DNA of 64,000 bases from Mugil cephalus (GCF_022458985.1 NC_061771.1:32007764-32071763), one strand, 5' to 3'; positions 38,301 through 49,841 are shown, counted from the first letter of the stretch. Numbers and translations: made by a program. Notes: generated by a model from the letters alone, not told the origin.

Positions 38301-39504
38301 TTCACATCTGTTGGTTCAGTCAATCACACAACAGCTCTTCACTATTTTTTTAAATTAATTTTACAGTTTAGACGCTATTAAAGCCTGTGATTTGAACTAA
38401 TGCTGCTAATCTCCATGTTCACCTGTAACTCAGTGGCCGTAACCATGGAGACTTCAGCTTCCTGTGACGTCACGTTCACACCCTCTATTAAGGAGCTAAA
38501 ACACTGTGGATGATGTCGATGTCCGTAGGTTTTAGGTGTTTAGATCGTGAATGTCGTCCTGTGATGGACTTGATGTGAGGTCCAGATGTTCCACACTGAT
38601 TAAAATAACTCACGCTTGCGTACGTCTCCACAGGTATGGAGTTCTTGGTTCCAAAGACGGGTTTTTTCTGCAAGGTGTGCAGTCGCTTCTTCAGCGGAGC
38701 CAAGGAGGCTGAGATCAGCCACTGTAAAACCCTCAAACATTACGGGAACCTGCAGGTAGGCGGCGTCCACGCGCTCCCTCATACGTGTACAGGGTTTTCA
38801 AACGGTCACACATCGAGAAGCGAGAAATTTGTTCAGAGTTCTTCACTTGAGTTTCTGGTGAGGTATAAATTACCTGATGACCACGTCCGTCACATCACTC
38901 CATTCACGAACAGTATGATCTCTACCCAGGGCAGATTAGTGGAGTAGCTGTGTTTCTGTACCCCTTAGAAATGTGCAAAATCTAAATATCGCAATAAAAA
39001 CTGATACTGCCCTTAATTGTGCAGAATTTTAAACCTTTAACAAAACATAAACGAACCAGTTAGTAAAAAAAATTCTCCCCTAATACAGTTGTCATGAATA
39101 GTGAAATAAACCATTGAGACCAAAACCAAATTTTTGTTCCAGGCTGTAAACACGTTTAATGATGCTGTAAAGTTGGACTGATTAACATGTGGGTCTATGG
39201 GGATTTGCAACCCGCCTCTAGTGGCCACTCGATGAACTGCAGTTTTCTGCACTTAACACACAGGCTCAGACCTGAAGGTTGCCACCGTGATGTCGCCATA
39301 CGAGACTTTACGAGACGTACAGCTCAAAACGCCTTTAACACGTACAAAGACAAATTGGACTTCATCAAAATTTCAGATATATCACTTTTATTTTGCAAGA
39401 GTAGACAACGAGGGTGTTAAGTTACAGCTAGACGCCACTAAACCCTACATACTGATCCCTTAAAGATGGATTTCTTTCAGTTTTTAGTTGTGGTCATTAT
39501 TGTG

Positions 39505-39537
<33 letters not shown>

Positions 39538-39812
39538 GTTATTATTATTATTATATAGGAAAAAAATAGGCAGCTTCCTAATGTCTGTTTTGTCCGTTTC
39601 TACCCGCATCTGTTTTACCAGAGTTTTAAGTCACCAAAGAAAGGTTGATATATTTGGAAAAGCATGAAGGCCCCATATATGTGCACACAGTTGTCAAATA
39701 GAGGCTAGAATAAGTCACACATGTCACTCTGATCCACTTTCCTTTGTTTATTCCCGTCTAGAAATACTTGGAGACGACGAAAGCATCGAGTGCCAAGTCC
39801 GACTGCAGCTGA
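23384..39812 (+). CDS. znf638: Zinc finger protein 638 (ZNF638/NP220), nuclear RNA- and DNA-binding protein
   Basis: Coding exons: 23384-24712, 25921-25982, 26143-26172, 27228-27409, 27673-27783, 28915-29087, 29253-29468, 30412-30510, 30618-30656, 30744-30863, 32044-32175, 32254-32295, 32390-32527, 33665-33829, 33931-34209, 34288-34731, 34835-35020, 35562-35748, 36570-36845, 37543-37671, 38634-38755, 39762-39812; 1503 residues. The first in-frame ATG follows an in-frame TAG (23339). The family signature is [14 protein letters not shown]...QLTP...ILRDI, then VIDYGHAS. A matrin-type finger is at 432-454 (C432, C435, H448, H454). An Arg/Ser-rich stretch follows, then RRM-like folds at about 654-740, 748-830 and 852-930, an acidic/basic helical run at 1079-1157, [17 protein letters not shown], and a second finger at 1459-1482 (C1459, C1462, H1476, H1482). 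ZNF638 binds cytidine-rich sequences, works in splicing and in silencing unintegrated retroviral DNA, and lies in nuclear speckles. Exon 6 appears to use a GC donor. Confidence 0.93.
25026..25067. repeat. Perfect 17-bp hairpin, 8-nt loop
   Basis: TGGAATAGGTCACTGTT (25026-25042) is followed after 8 nt by its exact reverse complement (25051-25067). It lies in znf638 intron 1 (between 24712 and 25921). It is shorter than a usual pre-miRNA and no flanking complementarity is evident. Confidence 0.85.
29505..29850 (+). repeat. Dispersed repeat, copy A (copy B at 55360-55710)
   Basis: Collinear blocks are shared, such as GTAACTCTGGTAAAGTCTCATC, AACTGGTCACATGAC, AAAGTGTTTCCA, ATAAACTTTTATAT.GATACGTCTGA and CTTTAGATATTTGAGA. 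Copy A is in the znf638 intron after exon 7; copy B is intergenic. Class unknown. Confidence 0.75.
36145..36234. repeat. Minisatellite: five 18-bp units
   Basis: Units of (A/G)GCTAGCC(T/C)GTTAGCCAC in exact 18-bp register, in the znf638 intron between 35748 and 36570. Each unit contains a short inverted pair (GCTA...TAGC). Confidence 0.95.
37795..38490 (+). repeat. Dispersed repeat of about 650 bp, copy A (copy B at 57535-58175)
   Basis: Near-identical collinear runs: ATGTGGATTATCAGATCAAATTAAG, TAAATAAAAGATGCTAA, GAAGAGTGATCACAAATA, and CACCAGGTTTCTGTGTCTGGATTCCAGTTG to CCGTAACCATGGAGACTTCAGC. There is no open frame. Copy A is in the znf638 intron before exon 21. Confidence 0.85.
39505..39557. 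repeat. (TTA)n microsatellite
   Basis: About 17 TTA units with one TTG interruption, in the last znf638 intron. Confidence 0.95.
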
Positions 39813-40182
39813 ATGTGGATTGAAAACTCTTTGGCTCAACCTTTTGTTTTCCCTCTTGTACTGTAGCGTGTCCTCGTATTTCACTAAAAAGGTCCAGATT
39901 CTCATACAGCTCTGGACTTATTTCATAATCTGTCTCCAGTCCAAACACGACTACTTGTGTTTTTTCATGTAGAGTCGAGGTGAAAGGAGCGGAGGCCTGT
40001 TCTCAGTTAACGGAGCGTTTTTTTCTGAACTATCCGTAGGGTTTGGTTTTGGTTGTTACATACAGAAGAAACGTTCAAATATTTTAGGGAGCTCACATGA
40101 ATCTGGTCATATGTTGAAAGTGAAGCGTAAATATGTGCGACCTGTATCAGAGTGGATGGATGGAGTCTGTGTAAGACAAAGA

Positions 40183-40188
40183 AATAAA
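40183..40188 (+). terminator. znf638 polyadenylation signal (AATAAA)
   Basis: Canonical hexamer about 370 nt after the znf638 stop. It is followed within 30 nt by TG/T-rich sequence (CTCTTTGCTGCCTCTGATGT). Confidence 0.6.
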
Positions 40189-40739
40189 CTCTTTGCTGCC
40201 TCTGATGTCACAAGATGTATTTATTTATTTCGCATGCTCACATGTACATGAGATCAATTACATTTAGATCTTAACAATATATCGTATTTAATACACAAGC
40301 TTTCATTCTTATCATCTGCCCCCTGGTGGATTCGTCCAGGCTCTGCAGTCAGTAGTTTTTGGCAGCCATTTCCAAAATGGCCGCCTATAAGAGGTTTCCA
40401 GTATTTTTGTTAATTTATGAATAACATTAATATTGTTGCTGGTATTTCCATGTGAATGTTTACATTATTGAAGCAACTTATAAACACTTTATACATCATG
40501 TTATAGTTAAATCGTGTTGGAAAGCAAAATAAACTGATAATAACAAAACACTGAGACCCAGGACGAGCCCAAATTACTCTTATTTTCCTTAACATGTTTT
40601 TTAAAGGGATAGTTAATTAAATGTAAGCAAACTCTAAATTTACTTGCACTAAGATAAATGGGAAACAAATAAATAAATCTAGAGTTAGCTGTTATTTATA
40701 GGTTATTATTCTGTTATCTTAGAGGTCCGGCCCCCACGA

Positions 40740-40956
40740 GATCGATCACACAACCTAGCAACCGTTACCATGTAAACAAGGTCCTTCAAACTGCCTCCGA
40801 CAAGCTAAGGGGGGAAGCGTGTGTCTGTGGCCCACGTGGCCCACGTGGTAATGAAAGCGTTTGGCTAAGGGCGTCGTGAGGGCGTCGTCATCTTCCCGAA
40901 GCTGAAAACACAACAGGATCAAGCAGCTAAATCTTAAGAAAATAAACGGCTCCAAG
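40740..40956 (+). promoter_or_regulatory. Orphan promoter-like segment with two E-boxes and a splice donor
   Basis: Two CACGTG E-boxes (40833-40838 and 40842-40847) lie in a block richer in CpG than its surroundings. About 110 nt later comes a consensus donor, CCAAG|GTAAGG (40956/40957). It lies downstream of the znf638 poly(A) signal and on the other side of the 3' end of naf1, so it belongs to neither gene as modelled. It may be the start of an unannotated plus-strand transcript. Confidence 0.35.
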
Positions 40957-41219
40957 GTAAGGCTAGTTACAGCTAACTAGCTAGCTAGCGTCGAGCTAGC
41001 AAGACGCTCACATAAAGAAAACTGTACATCAAAATGATGGTTTCTTTCGGCGAGTATGGGTAACATTAGAGCCTAACTAACCTTAGTTAACTCAACGTTA
41101 GCTAGCTTTAGCTGTTGCGTTGGGTCTCTCTAACATTATGTTTCATGAGTTTACATCAAAGTTGAACATAGCGTCCAAACAGGCACTTTAAACGTATTTT
41201 GTTTTCATCTTTCGTGTAG

Positions 41220-41261
41220 CATTTTGTGAATGGACAGCCTACTCCCGAGGCTGTATTTGAG
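41220..41261 (+). other. Possible 42-nt leader exon with an ATG (orphan locus)
   Basis: It is flanked by TTCGTGTAG and GTAACT. It opens a short frame, MDSLLPRLYLR, from an ATG at 41230. No third exon with family resemblance was found before naf1, so coding status is unsupported. Confidence 0.25.
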
Positions 41262-41497
41262 GTAACTTAGAGCTCACGGGGTTTGTCAGATTTTGCCATT
41301 GACCGGTATGCTTTCGTATTTTCCCCTTTGTTGCATGTTTAATGTTTAATATTTTCGATATATCCCTCCGCTGCACGTTGTAACCGATTTTAAGTCGATC
41401 TAGATGATATGCACAGGTGTTGCCCCAAAAACTAAATCACTGACACGTGTCGGTTTACTACTCCCCGCCATGACACTGTGCTGATGCTCCGTGGGCT

Positions 41498-41630
41498 CTA
41501 AGGGGGGCGTGACTAGCAACAGTAACTAAGGGGGGCGTGACTAGAAACAGTAACTGAGGGGGGGCGTGGCTAGAAACAGTAACTAAGGGGGGCGTGACTA
41601 GCAACAGTAACTAAGGAGGCGCGGCTTTGA
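41498..41630. repeat. G-rich 28-bp minisatellite, about 4.5 units
   Basis: Units begin at 41498, 41526, 41554, 41583 and 41611: CTAAGGGGGGCGTGACTAGC, then AACAGTAA. One G insertion makes the third unit 29 bp. It lies between the convergent 3' ends of znf638 and naf1. Confidence 0.95.
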
Positions 41631-42299
41631 CGAAAGGTCAATTCAAGAGACACAAACATTAGTTTTTCCAGTCTATCCTCACCTGAATAAGGACAGAAAC
41701 GGATCTTTCTATCAAAAGGCAAAGTAAAAAGTATCCTTTTTGAGGGGAAAACAACAATAAAACCAAACTACAAACTTCAAAATATAATGATCAGGTGTAA
41801 AAAATTAAGACAAATCTTCCAGAGAGGGATTAGGGAGTTTACGGCAGCGCTGGAGGACCAGAACATTTCTGGAGTAGAGAACACAAGGTACGAGCTCCCC
41901 CCTCTCCACATTACATTAACTCTTACTGATAGAAAAATGAATTGGACTGAATCCAGTCGACTCTAGGAGAAGACAAGGAATTTACGAGGACCAACTCTAT
42001 GATGTTTCAAATCAGATCAGGACTCAGATCGCCTTAATATTTAAAGATGGGAACAAAGTCCAACATCCTGTGAGTAATTATTAACCAGGTCTACAATAAA
42101 ACGGGACAAGTTTACATCAACTGCATTAATTACGAAAGAGGGCGTGGCCTATATAATTGGATATGCGTTCACCTTTACTGTAGCACCAACTTGTTTGTTT
42201 TGGGAAAATCCTTTTTAAAAACAATAGGTGAAGTGAAATGGTTTAATATAATACAACTAAGATAAGTGTTGGTCAGCTTCATGTGATAAAAAGAAAAGT

Positions 42300-42305
42300 T
42301 TTATT
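42300..42305 (-). terminator. naf1 polyadenylation signal (AATAAA on minus)
   Basis: TTTATT on the plus strand, about 110 nt beyond the naf1 stop codon on the minus strand. It is the first canonical hexamer downstream. Confidence 0.5.
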
Positions 42306-42414
42306 TTACATGACGGTGATTGTACAGCATCAGAAAAACACTGCTAACAACTGAGAGAATATAAACACATTATTTTAACAGGAGTAAACCGGAAAAAAAC
42401 GTCACGTCTGTGGG

Positions 42415-45400
42415 TCACTGGGGGGGAGGCGGGGGAGGTGGAGGGGGAGGCGGAGGGGGGAAGTCAGGGAAAGGGTAAGAGTTTGGAGCCCAGAGAGGGG
42501 AGGAGAAAGAGGGGTTGAAGTAGGACTGAGGAGGAGGTGGTGGAGGGTAGAGGGGGAAGCTCGGAGGGGGGTAGTGGTGAGTCGGAGGAGGGTAGGGGCA
42601 GGGGGGAGGAGGAGGGAGGTACATGGGGACGTTTGAATGTCCCGGTGGCGTTTGTCTGAAGGCTGGGGGTTTGTTTCTGGGATCCTGGTGCCTGAATGAA
42701 TGCGTGTTAGCATGATGTCTGGGTGGGAAGCCCCTCCCATCGTGCGTCTGCTGTGAGGGGTTCTGGGTAATGTAGGCGGGGATATCTGAAAAGACATGGA
42801 GAAAATTTTTTTTTAACGACCCAAAACGAGGATTTTGACATAGTCTCATTCTCCAGAGTCTCTGCAGGGTTTGAACAAGTGAAATTTAAGGCATTTTAAG
42901 ACCATTATGGGTTAAATTTAAGATGAAGTACGAAAAATAAGGAAAATCAGAGACGCAGAAATACTGTAAAAATAACAAAATGTATCGTCATTCCAAACCA
43001 CTTCCAGGTCTCAGTTGTAGTTTTATTTGTGCGTACTTCTAATAGTTATATTTCCATTTATGTGAATGTCACCAACACATTGACAAAAAAAGCAAATGAA
43101 GCTGTAAATGGACGTTAAGATTTAACACATAATTAAATGTAATTTAAGACCTACAAAGCAAAATATGCTCTTTTTAAGACCTTAAATTGGGATTCTGTAA
43201 GACTCCACTGACGCCATTTCCTGCGTCCTCTCATTAAACAACGAGGTTAATTAGAAGTTTGAATTGAAAACTGAAACTTAATGCTGAATCAAACGGAGCC
43301 TGGTAATTGGACTCGTATCGATGCCCGACCCTAGACGAGAGGACGACTCTGATCACCTGTGCCGGCATTGGCCCGCTTCTTCTTGGCATTTTTCGTTTTC
43401 CTCTTGGCTTCCTGCTCCTTCTCGTCATCGCTGTAGTCCAAAGCCTGGAGGAGAGGAGGGAGGAACATGTTACAGCCAGTAACATCAAATAAAATGCTTC
43501 CAGTGATGGCAGCGCAGGCTTTAACCCTTTATAGGGCCAGGAACCATATGTGGTAACTTCATGTCATTGTTCTTCTCAGTAGCAGGGGTTTTATTCAAGT
43601 CACAACACAAAGAACTTGATTTAAATCATCTGTTAACATCTACATATTGTTTTTAATACAATTATGTTGTACTTCAATTTTGTATTCTATTTTTTCTTCT
43701 TGATTTGTACAATGTACTGTAAATTTGTAGACCACTGGTTTTCAACCTTTTCCAATTTAAGGCAGACAAATAAACACAATCATTGGACTCTTACTTTTGT
43801 CGTTTTACTTTTACAATAAAAAATGTCACGAACACAACCAAAACCCAAATACCAGATGAAATGGTTTGGAGGCCCACAGGTTGGGAATCACTGTTGTAGA
43901 CAGTGATTTGTACCTTTATATTTTCTTGTTTCTCTTTTCGCACTTCTATTTTATGTGTAGTTTAATTTTACTTTACATTTGTGGACACATTTTTCTTAAC
44001 ATAGAGTAGGTATTTCACTAACCATTTTTAATGTTTTCTACCTTCAATGTGCAAATAAACAAATGAAAATTTCCTCCCTCCTTCACTGTTACAGTTAAAC
44101 GTGACTTTGATGTTATCAGGTGTCGCAGAGAACAACTAAATAGAACAACTAAATGTAAAATGCTTGTTAATGCTGCTCCTACCTCAGCTGGAGGTTCTTG
44201 GTCGTTCTTCCAGGATGCATCGGATCCTTTTAACCTAAACAGGAAGAAATATTTTCAGTTTAAAAGTTCCTGCAAACTTCAGAATCTTCATTTACATTTC
44301 TGCATAAAAATGACTCAAAACATCAGTGGATTTTCCTGAAAGTAGAACAAAAAAATAATAACCCAAATAAATTAAATGGAGGAGAGGTAGAGTTGGGTGT
44401 CGTCGGCATAGCAATGAAAGCTGACATTGTGTTTTCTGAGGATGTGGCCAAGGCAAAGGATGTAGATAAGGAAGAGGAGGGGTCCCAGGACAGAGCCTTG
44501 GGGAACACCGGATGTGACAGGGAAGGGTTGGGAGCAGTGGGAGTGGACCTTGATGTAGTGAATGTAAGGACATTGTGTATATGCTGTGTGCAATGGAAAA
44601 TAAATCTGTTAATATAATCACTAAGATTCTAAAATGTAGAAATTTAGAAATATTATTGTTATACAGAAATATATAAAATTGTGATGGATGAACGAACCTT
44701 TAGAGCAGCGCTGTATTAGATTTTGTTGGTACTCACTGTTTCAGCTGCTGTGTGAGGATGTATTCTGTGTACTCTTTGATGGCCGGTGCATAATAAAGCG
44801 TCTGTCCTTCGGTCAACCCTTTGTTTCCGATCTGGTCCACATTGTTAAAACGTAGGATGTACAGCGGACTGGTCACCGGGCCGAACACCTCAAACACCTG
44901 AAACCACGACACAATAATTAGATGAAATCAATCAAACATAAACAGCACTGACATTTCTTCACACACTAAGACGAACCAACAGGTTTCTAATTGACTCACC
45001 TTACCGACTGCCAGCCTATCAGATCTAAAGATGAAGGTGTCATCATTCAGGGGGGGCGTGTCTTTCAGAGACTGGATAACAACTGTAAAGATACAACGAT
45101 TATTTAATCTAGATTAGAGAGTAGAAAACCCCCTGAGAGCAGAGATATTATTCTGAACTCAGTCATCAACCCCTGGACTAGAACTGGACCAAGAGTTTAT
45201 GGAAATACCACAAAGCTCACGTACTCTACAAAGGGTTTAACCTGAATAAAGACTATTTAGAGCAGGACTTTTATACTGAAATGCATTCATTAGCGTACTG
45301 AATAATCTGGCTGTAAATTTGTCTTAAAACGTGTAAATAATACACATGTTTTTAGTTTAAGCCATTAAAAATATGAGGAACTTAAATAGAACCTTGTGGA

Positions 45401-47292
45401 ACTCCAAGAAACTGAAGTCTCTCCAAGAAACTGAAGGTTCTAGTAAAAATAGGACCAGGCCCACTCTCCATTTGAATAAAACCAAAGAACCCAAAGTGTT
45501 CCTCCTCGTTCGGTTTTTACCTCTTGAAAGAGACACAGTTCACCCTCTGGATATTTTATCTATCCTTTACATCAGTGGTTCCCAACCTTTTCCATCTTTT
45601 AAGTCTCAAAAGTTTTCCTGGCCCACCTCCGACCCCATAAATAAGGCCATATAATGCGTTTCAGATTCAGAAATAACAGGATCCTTCAACAATGGAGAAA
45701 TGCATTCTCATATATAACAGTCTGACATCCAATATCAGATCCACACAAAATCCAAATATCAGAATAAGCCCATTAATTCAATTTAAGGCCGACAAATAAA
45801 CACAAATCCGATATAAAGATGACGTAAATTCTCCTCAGGTCTAGCCAGACAAAATTTAAATTTAAGCAAAAACAATAACATCAAAGAAACAAAATGAAAA
45901 CACTGCACTTTTACTTCCTTTTAAAATAAAACCTGCAGTGGATCATATTAAGATGTCACGGTGTTGGTGTTTGACAAACAATGTGAATAACACAACCAAA
46001 ACCCAAATATTAAATGAAATGACTTCATGGCTCACAGGTTTGGAATCACTTCTTTACATCATCAAATTATATAACTATTGTGCACATTATAGAATCCATA
46101 ACAATATTGACATTATTATTGACATTATATCATACTGAAGCACAGGGCTCAGATTCTGTGAGACACGTCACCATGTGGTGGATAGTTGACGGAGAATCGT
46201 GTGGATAGGTGCCTAAATACTCAACCTTTCTTTACTTAAACATGTCCGTGCCATTTAAAGGCTTGTATGCTCATTCACTAACCATCCACTGACAGTTAAC
46301 ATTCAGCTTTCAGCTTCCTGAATCATTATTACTTTCTTTTCCATAGTTGATTTCTATATTTTTGTAATACACTCTTCACTTGGCTGGATGTTGTGAAGGT
46401 TTTTTTTCCCCTCTGTGATCATCTACTACAACACGCCTACTTTGTACGTCACAATGTAAGTGTAACTGTGTAATTCCTCAACAAACCCGACCTCATAATA
46501 AATCTGAGTCTCTGATTGAAGCTATTAGTCATCATATTACTGTAAACTTGATATTTAGGTGAACAGGTTCCTACCACACATCCTGCACGTTGCTGGAGTT
46601 GAGATCTTTGTCTAATGAGATTTTCAGACTTCAGTTGAACCTCAGTGAGAGGATATTTACCGAGCTGCTGTATGATACTGGAGATGGTTCCCACCGGCTG
46701 CAGTTCGGCTTCTTCTGGTAACATCACATTCACTTCCTCCACGGCTGGAAGCTCCTGCACACAATCAGTTGTGGACCATAAGGAAACAAATCAATAAATA
46801 AAAGGCCTGAATCTGCCCTGATCCCTGATAAACCCAGAACCACAGACCGACCTCCAGAAGGACTTCGTCTCTGGTTTTGATGGGGGCCGGTTGGCTGAAA
46901 CCTTCGTCATCGTCATCCTCGAGCACACGGGGGGAGGGGGAGGAAGATGAAGAGGAGGAAGATGAGGAGGAGGAAGAACTATCGCTGAGGAGAGGAGAAG
47001 AAGAATCAGCTTTCTGGTTTGATTCGTTTTATTTTGTGCGTTTGCGTATTTCATACCTGTCGGAGTCGTCGCTGTCCTCCGTCTTTACTGCGACGTCCAA
47101 CAAGGACGTCGCTGCTGTGGAGGGAGTTCCTGCGTCTCCGTTTTCTTCTGGATGTGCGTCTGATTCTGTTGCTACATTCTCAGGAGCCACGATGAGATTT
47201 TCTAGCTGCGTTGTCACCTCCATCTTCTCCTCGTCCTCCGCCTTTTGTTCCGGTGACGCCGGCCCCTTCTCTTCTGAGATATTTGACTCCAT
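42415..47292 (-). CDS. naf1: NAF1, H/ACA ribonucleoprotein assembly factor
   Basis: Coding exons (minus, 5' to 3'): 47292-47057, 46984-46852, 46754-46661, 45082-45000, 44897-44737, 44234-44183, 43444-43357, 42785-42415. All junctions keep phase; 405 residues plus TGA. The N-terminus is acidic with a run of about 14 serines (residues 81-96). The Naf1/Gar1-type core is at about 124-255: [55 protein letters not shown], then the diagnostic [26 protein letters not shown] Lys-rich stretch follows, then a long Pro/Tyr/His-rich tail ending in a polyproline run and Gln. NAF1 chaperones dyskerin (Cbf5) onto nascent H/ACA snoRNAs and telomerase RNA in the nucleoplasm before GAR1 replaces it. The ATG directly follows the TTTCAG acceptor, so the leader is on an upstream exon. 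Human NAF1 is about 494 residues; the difference lies mainly outside the core. Confidence 0.95.
43733..43893. mobile_element. hAT MITE with 8-bp target-site duplication
   Basis: The 161-bp element runs from CACTGGTTTTCAACC to GGTTGGGAATCACTG. TTGTAGAC precedes it (43725-43732) and follows it (43894-43901) exactly. It shares CACAACCAAAACCCAAATA with the larger element at 45573-46051, of which it is a deletion form. It lies in a naf1 intron. Confidence 0.88.
44372..44593 (-). mobile_element. LINE reverse-transcriptase fragment with YADD motif
   Basis: An open minus-strand frame reads [20 protein letters not shown] and later [11 protein letters not shown]. These are the GVPQGSxLGP block and the YADD catalytic box of non-LTR (L2/CR1/Rex-like) reverse transcriptases, with the usual spacing. 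It is in the naf1 intron between 44234 and 44737, same strand as the gene. Only a fragment remains. Confidence 0.88.
45573..46051. mobile_element. hAT non-autonomous element with 8-bp target-site duplication
   Basis: The 479-bp element begins CAGTGGTTCCCAACC and ends GGTTTGGAATCACTT, imperfect inverted repeats of the Charlie/hAT type. CTTTACAT flanks both ends (45565-45572 and 46052-46059). No transposase frame. It is in a naf1 intron. Confidence 0.88.
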
Positions 47293-47449
47293 CTGAAACG
47301 TTACACACATTTTAAGACATTTTCACTCATGTGTGTGTCAGTTGCCGTTAGAATATTGTGTCACTTCCTGTTTTGGTCCTCTAGCTCAGAAGACCCGACC
47401 ACAGCACAATCCCTGAACCACGTTCTGATATATGACGCATTAACTGGTC

Positions 47450-47925
47450 ATTTAAAGTCATTTTCAAGATCTTTTTATTGGTTTATAAAGTTCTTAATGG
47501 TCCAAGCTATTTATCAGGTCTGCTCTTATCATATGAACCTTGCAGAGCCCTCAGGTCTTCTGGCTGGGATCTGTTAATTATCCATGTACTTAGCCTTTTA
47601 TTGCAAGGATGTTCAGATACTTCTTAATCCTACGTTTTTTGTTTTTTTTTTCCCAATCCCACTCGACTGTGTTTTGCAACTTGTTTTTATCAAGTTCTTT
47701 TATCCACTACGTCTGGTACGTGTTTATTTACAATATGCACAGAGATGCTCTGGAACAAATGGAATAATAAAGTTCTCTGAATTGAAACAAATTCAATTGG
47801 TAGTGGTCTTTTAAATGAAAACATCCCTTTATCACTATGTAGTGTTAATATTTTTAAGCGCAAACTCAACACCTACTGTTTCAGCTTGGATTTTATTGTT
47901 TTACTGATTGGCATTTTTTTTTCCT
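47450..47925 (+). mobile_element. L2-like LINE fragment (RT C-terminus), antisense to naf1
   Basis: One frame from 47457 reads KVIFKIFLLVYKVLNGPSYL, then SGLLLSYEPCRALRSSGWDL. This matches the typical post-RT segment of fish L2 elements (FKxLLLVYKALNGLAPSYLS...YEPSRxLRSS). Further on, LKRKLNTYCFSLDFIVL at about 47856-47905 resembles the end of the protein. The middle is decayed. It is in the naf1 5' UTR intron. Confidence 0.75.
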
Positions 47926-48189
47926 GACTTTTTTCAGACCTGGACTCTAGAGACCAGATCAGGATGGATGTTAATGTGAAGATGTAGAAGGTAAAAGAAG
48001 AAGATGTTTCTCCTCACTTGTCTGTTCAGGTTAGTGAACAAATGATTGATGCAATTTTTGTGTGTGTTTTCTATTACACGTCGAGGTGCGCTGAGCCGTC
48101 TCGGCCACCGTACCAGTGTGACCACATGTATGCATGTATGCATGTATGTCTGTATGTCTATCTTATATTTTTTGTATGTTTTCGATAAA

Positions 48190-48270
48190 AGCTCTAGAAA
48201 GTCGTTGTTCACTGTGTAATGACAATTAAGGACATTATTCTATTCTATTCTACTTTATTCTATTCTATTG
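48190..48270 (+). mobile_element. LINE 3' tail with (TATTC)n
   Basis: The word TGTAATGACAATTAAGGACA is followed by repeated TATTCTATTC units, the usual 3' terminus of fish non-LTR elements. It may belong to the L2 fragment just upstream. Confidence 0.55.
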
Positions 48271-48587
48271 ACGGATATGTGTGATCGTGGTGACAGCCAT
48301 AGGTGTAATTTCCGATCTCAAAATAAATTAAACGTCCGCCATATAAACGATGAAAAGAAAAGTTTGAGAACGAGCAAACGCCTGAAACCTGTCAGATGTT
48401 TCTGATGTTTCCACGCGGACTGACACGCTCGGCTCATTAGCTGAGGAGTTAACGGAGGCTAGGCTAACCTTTCCTGGCCACGCCTAGCCCAGACTAGCCT
48501 AGCCTAGCCGTGCTACATTTTCAACTAGACAGAGTAGCCCGGAGCAACATTTAAAGCAGCAACAAACAACTAAAATGTAAAGAATAC

Positions 48588-48650
48588 CTGTTTGTTTGTG
48601 GCGCTGCTGGAAACCCGGAACCGTACTCAGCTCCACAGGAAGTGTTCACA
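48588..48650 (-). other. naf1: naf1 non-coding first exon and promoter edge
   Basis: On the minus strand a CAG|GTATTC donor lies at 48588/48587, about 1.3 kb upstream of the ATG exon. Just upstream are CACTTCCTG and TTCCGGG, ETS-like words common at housekeeping promoters. The exact start is not determinable. GCTAGCCTAGCC-rich DNA at 48450-48510 lies inside the intron. Confidence 0.5.
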
Positions 48651-49804
48651 GCTGCTTCTGGTAAGGATGTTTCAAAATAAGAGCCGCAGTTCGCCCGGTT
48701 GAGTTAAACAAACAAAAACAAAAAAGTCTTAACCACTATAAAAACATACGGTTATGTCTGAGGGATCAAATTCGCACATTCGGTCTAATTTGATCTCACG
48801 TGGGTCCGACCAGTAACACAACAGAATAATAACCTAGACGTAACAACAACTCCAGACTATTTCCATTAGTTTTAGTGCAAACACCTAAATTATGAGAATG
48901 TTTGCATCAACTATCTTTTTAAAAAACAAACAAAAAAAAAAGTGTAAGTTGGGCTCATTGCTGTCTAGTGTTTAGTCCTGGATGTCGGTGTTGTGTAGAT
49001 AATAAAAATAACTACACTTTGTGCCTATTGTTATCATAGTGGTAAATAACACTAAGGACACTGGTTGATGTAATACTTAAAAGAAATAAATAAATGCTGC
49101 AACAACAAAAAAGCAACCCGGGTTGGATGGATAAACTTTTTAATTTCGTGATTGCATAAAAATATGATAATAATCTATTATTAACAATATATTGTTTAGT
49201 TTTTAATAAAACTGAGAATCCAATATAGATCCAATCTAAACGCATCTATTCGAATCTGAAGCCTCACATCCACAACACTAAGTAATTCCTGTATTTTACT
49301 TTGAAGGTATAATCGTTAGCTTCCGACTATGACGTCTCTACAGTCAGCCACGTGTCTTCAAACCGCAACACGTGGGCTTGTTTTTTTTTTTTTTTTTTTT
49401 TTTTTTAATTCAATTCCTTTATTCTCCCCAATAAAAAAAAAAAAAAACAATATTCTCAAAGCAGATATAAAAACTCCCAGTAGATATAAAGAGTAGAACC
49501 AGCTTCACACTGAGTTGAGGACTCTTCCAAGATTCAAGTTCCAAGACATAAAAAATAAGTAAATACGTTTTTTTCCCCCATGGTTTCTGTGTTGGAACAG
49601 CAGAACTGAGGTCGATGACTGTTCACATTTCTTTCTTTCTTTCTTTCTTAACTTTTCTTGGCTGTTTCTCTGAGAGCTTCTATTTTAAGAGTCCCAAGGA
49701 AATGACACATCTAATAACGCTCATTTTGTTTATTTATTTATTTATTTATTTAACAGCTTATTTCATGTCTGAATTCCAGGTCAGTATTACTTGCTTGATC
49801 TGAT

Positions 49805-49805
<1 letters not shown>

Positions 49806-49841
<36 letters not shown>

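Noticed and set aside
41760..41890. Open segment reading RGIREFTAALEDQNISGVENT with possible splice sites
   Set aside because: No homology recognised, short, ends soon after in stops, and no adjoining exon. It could be a repeat fragment or chance.
42402..42797. 131-codon frame overlapping the last naf1 exon in another minus-strand frame
   Set aside because: A shadow of the proline-rich tail (CCN codons shifted by one give Pro/Ser/Leu/Thr). The naf1 frame joins the upstream exons in phase and has the right end.
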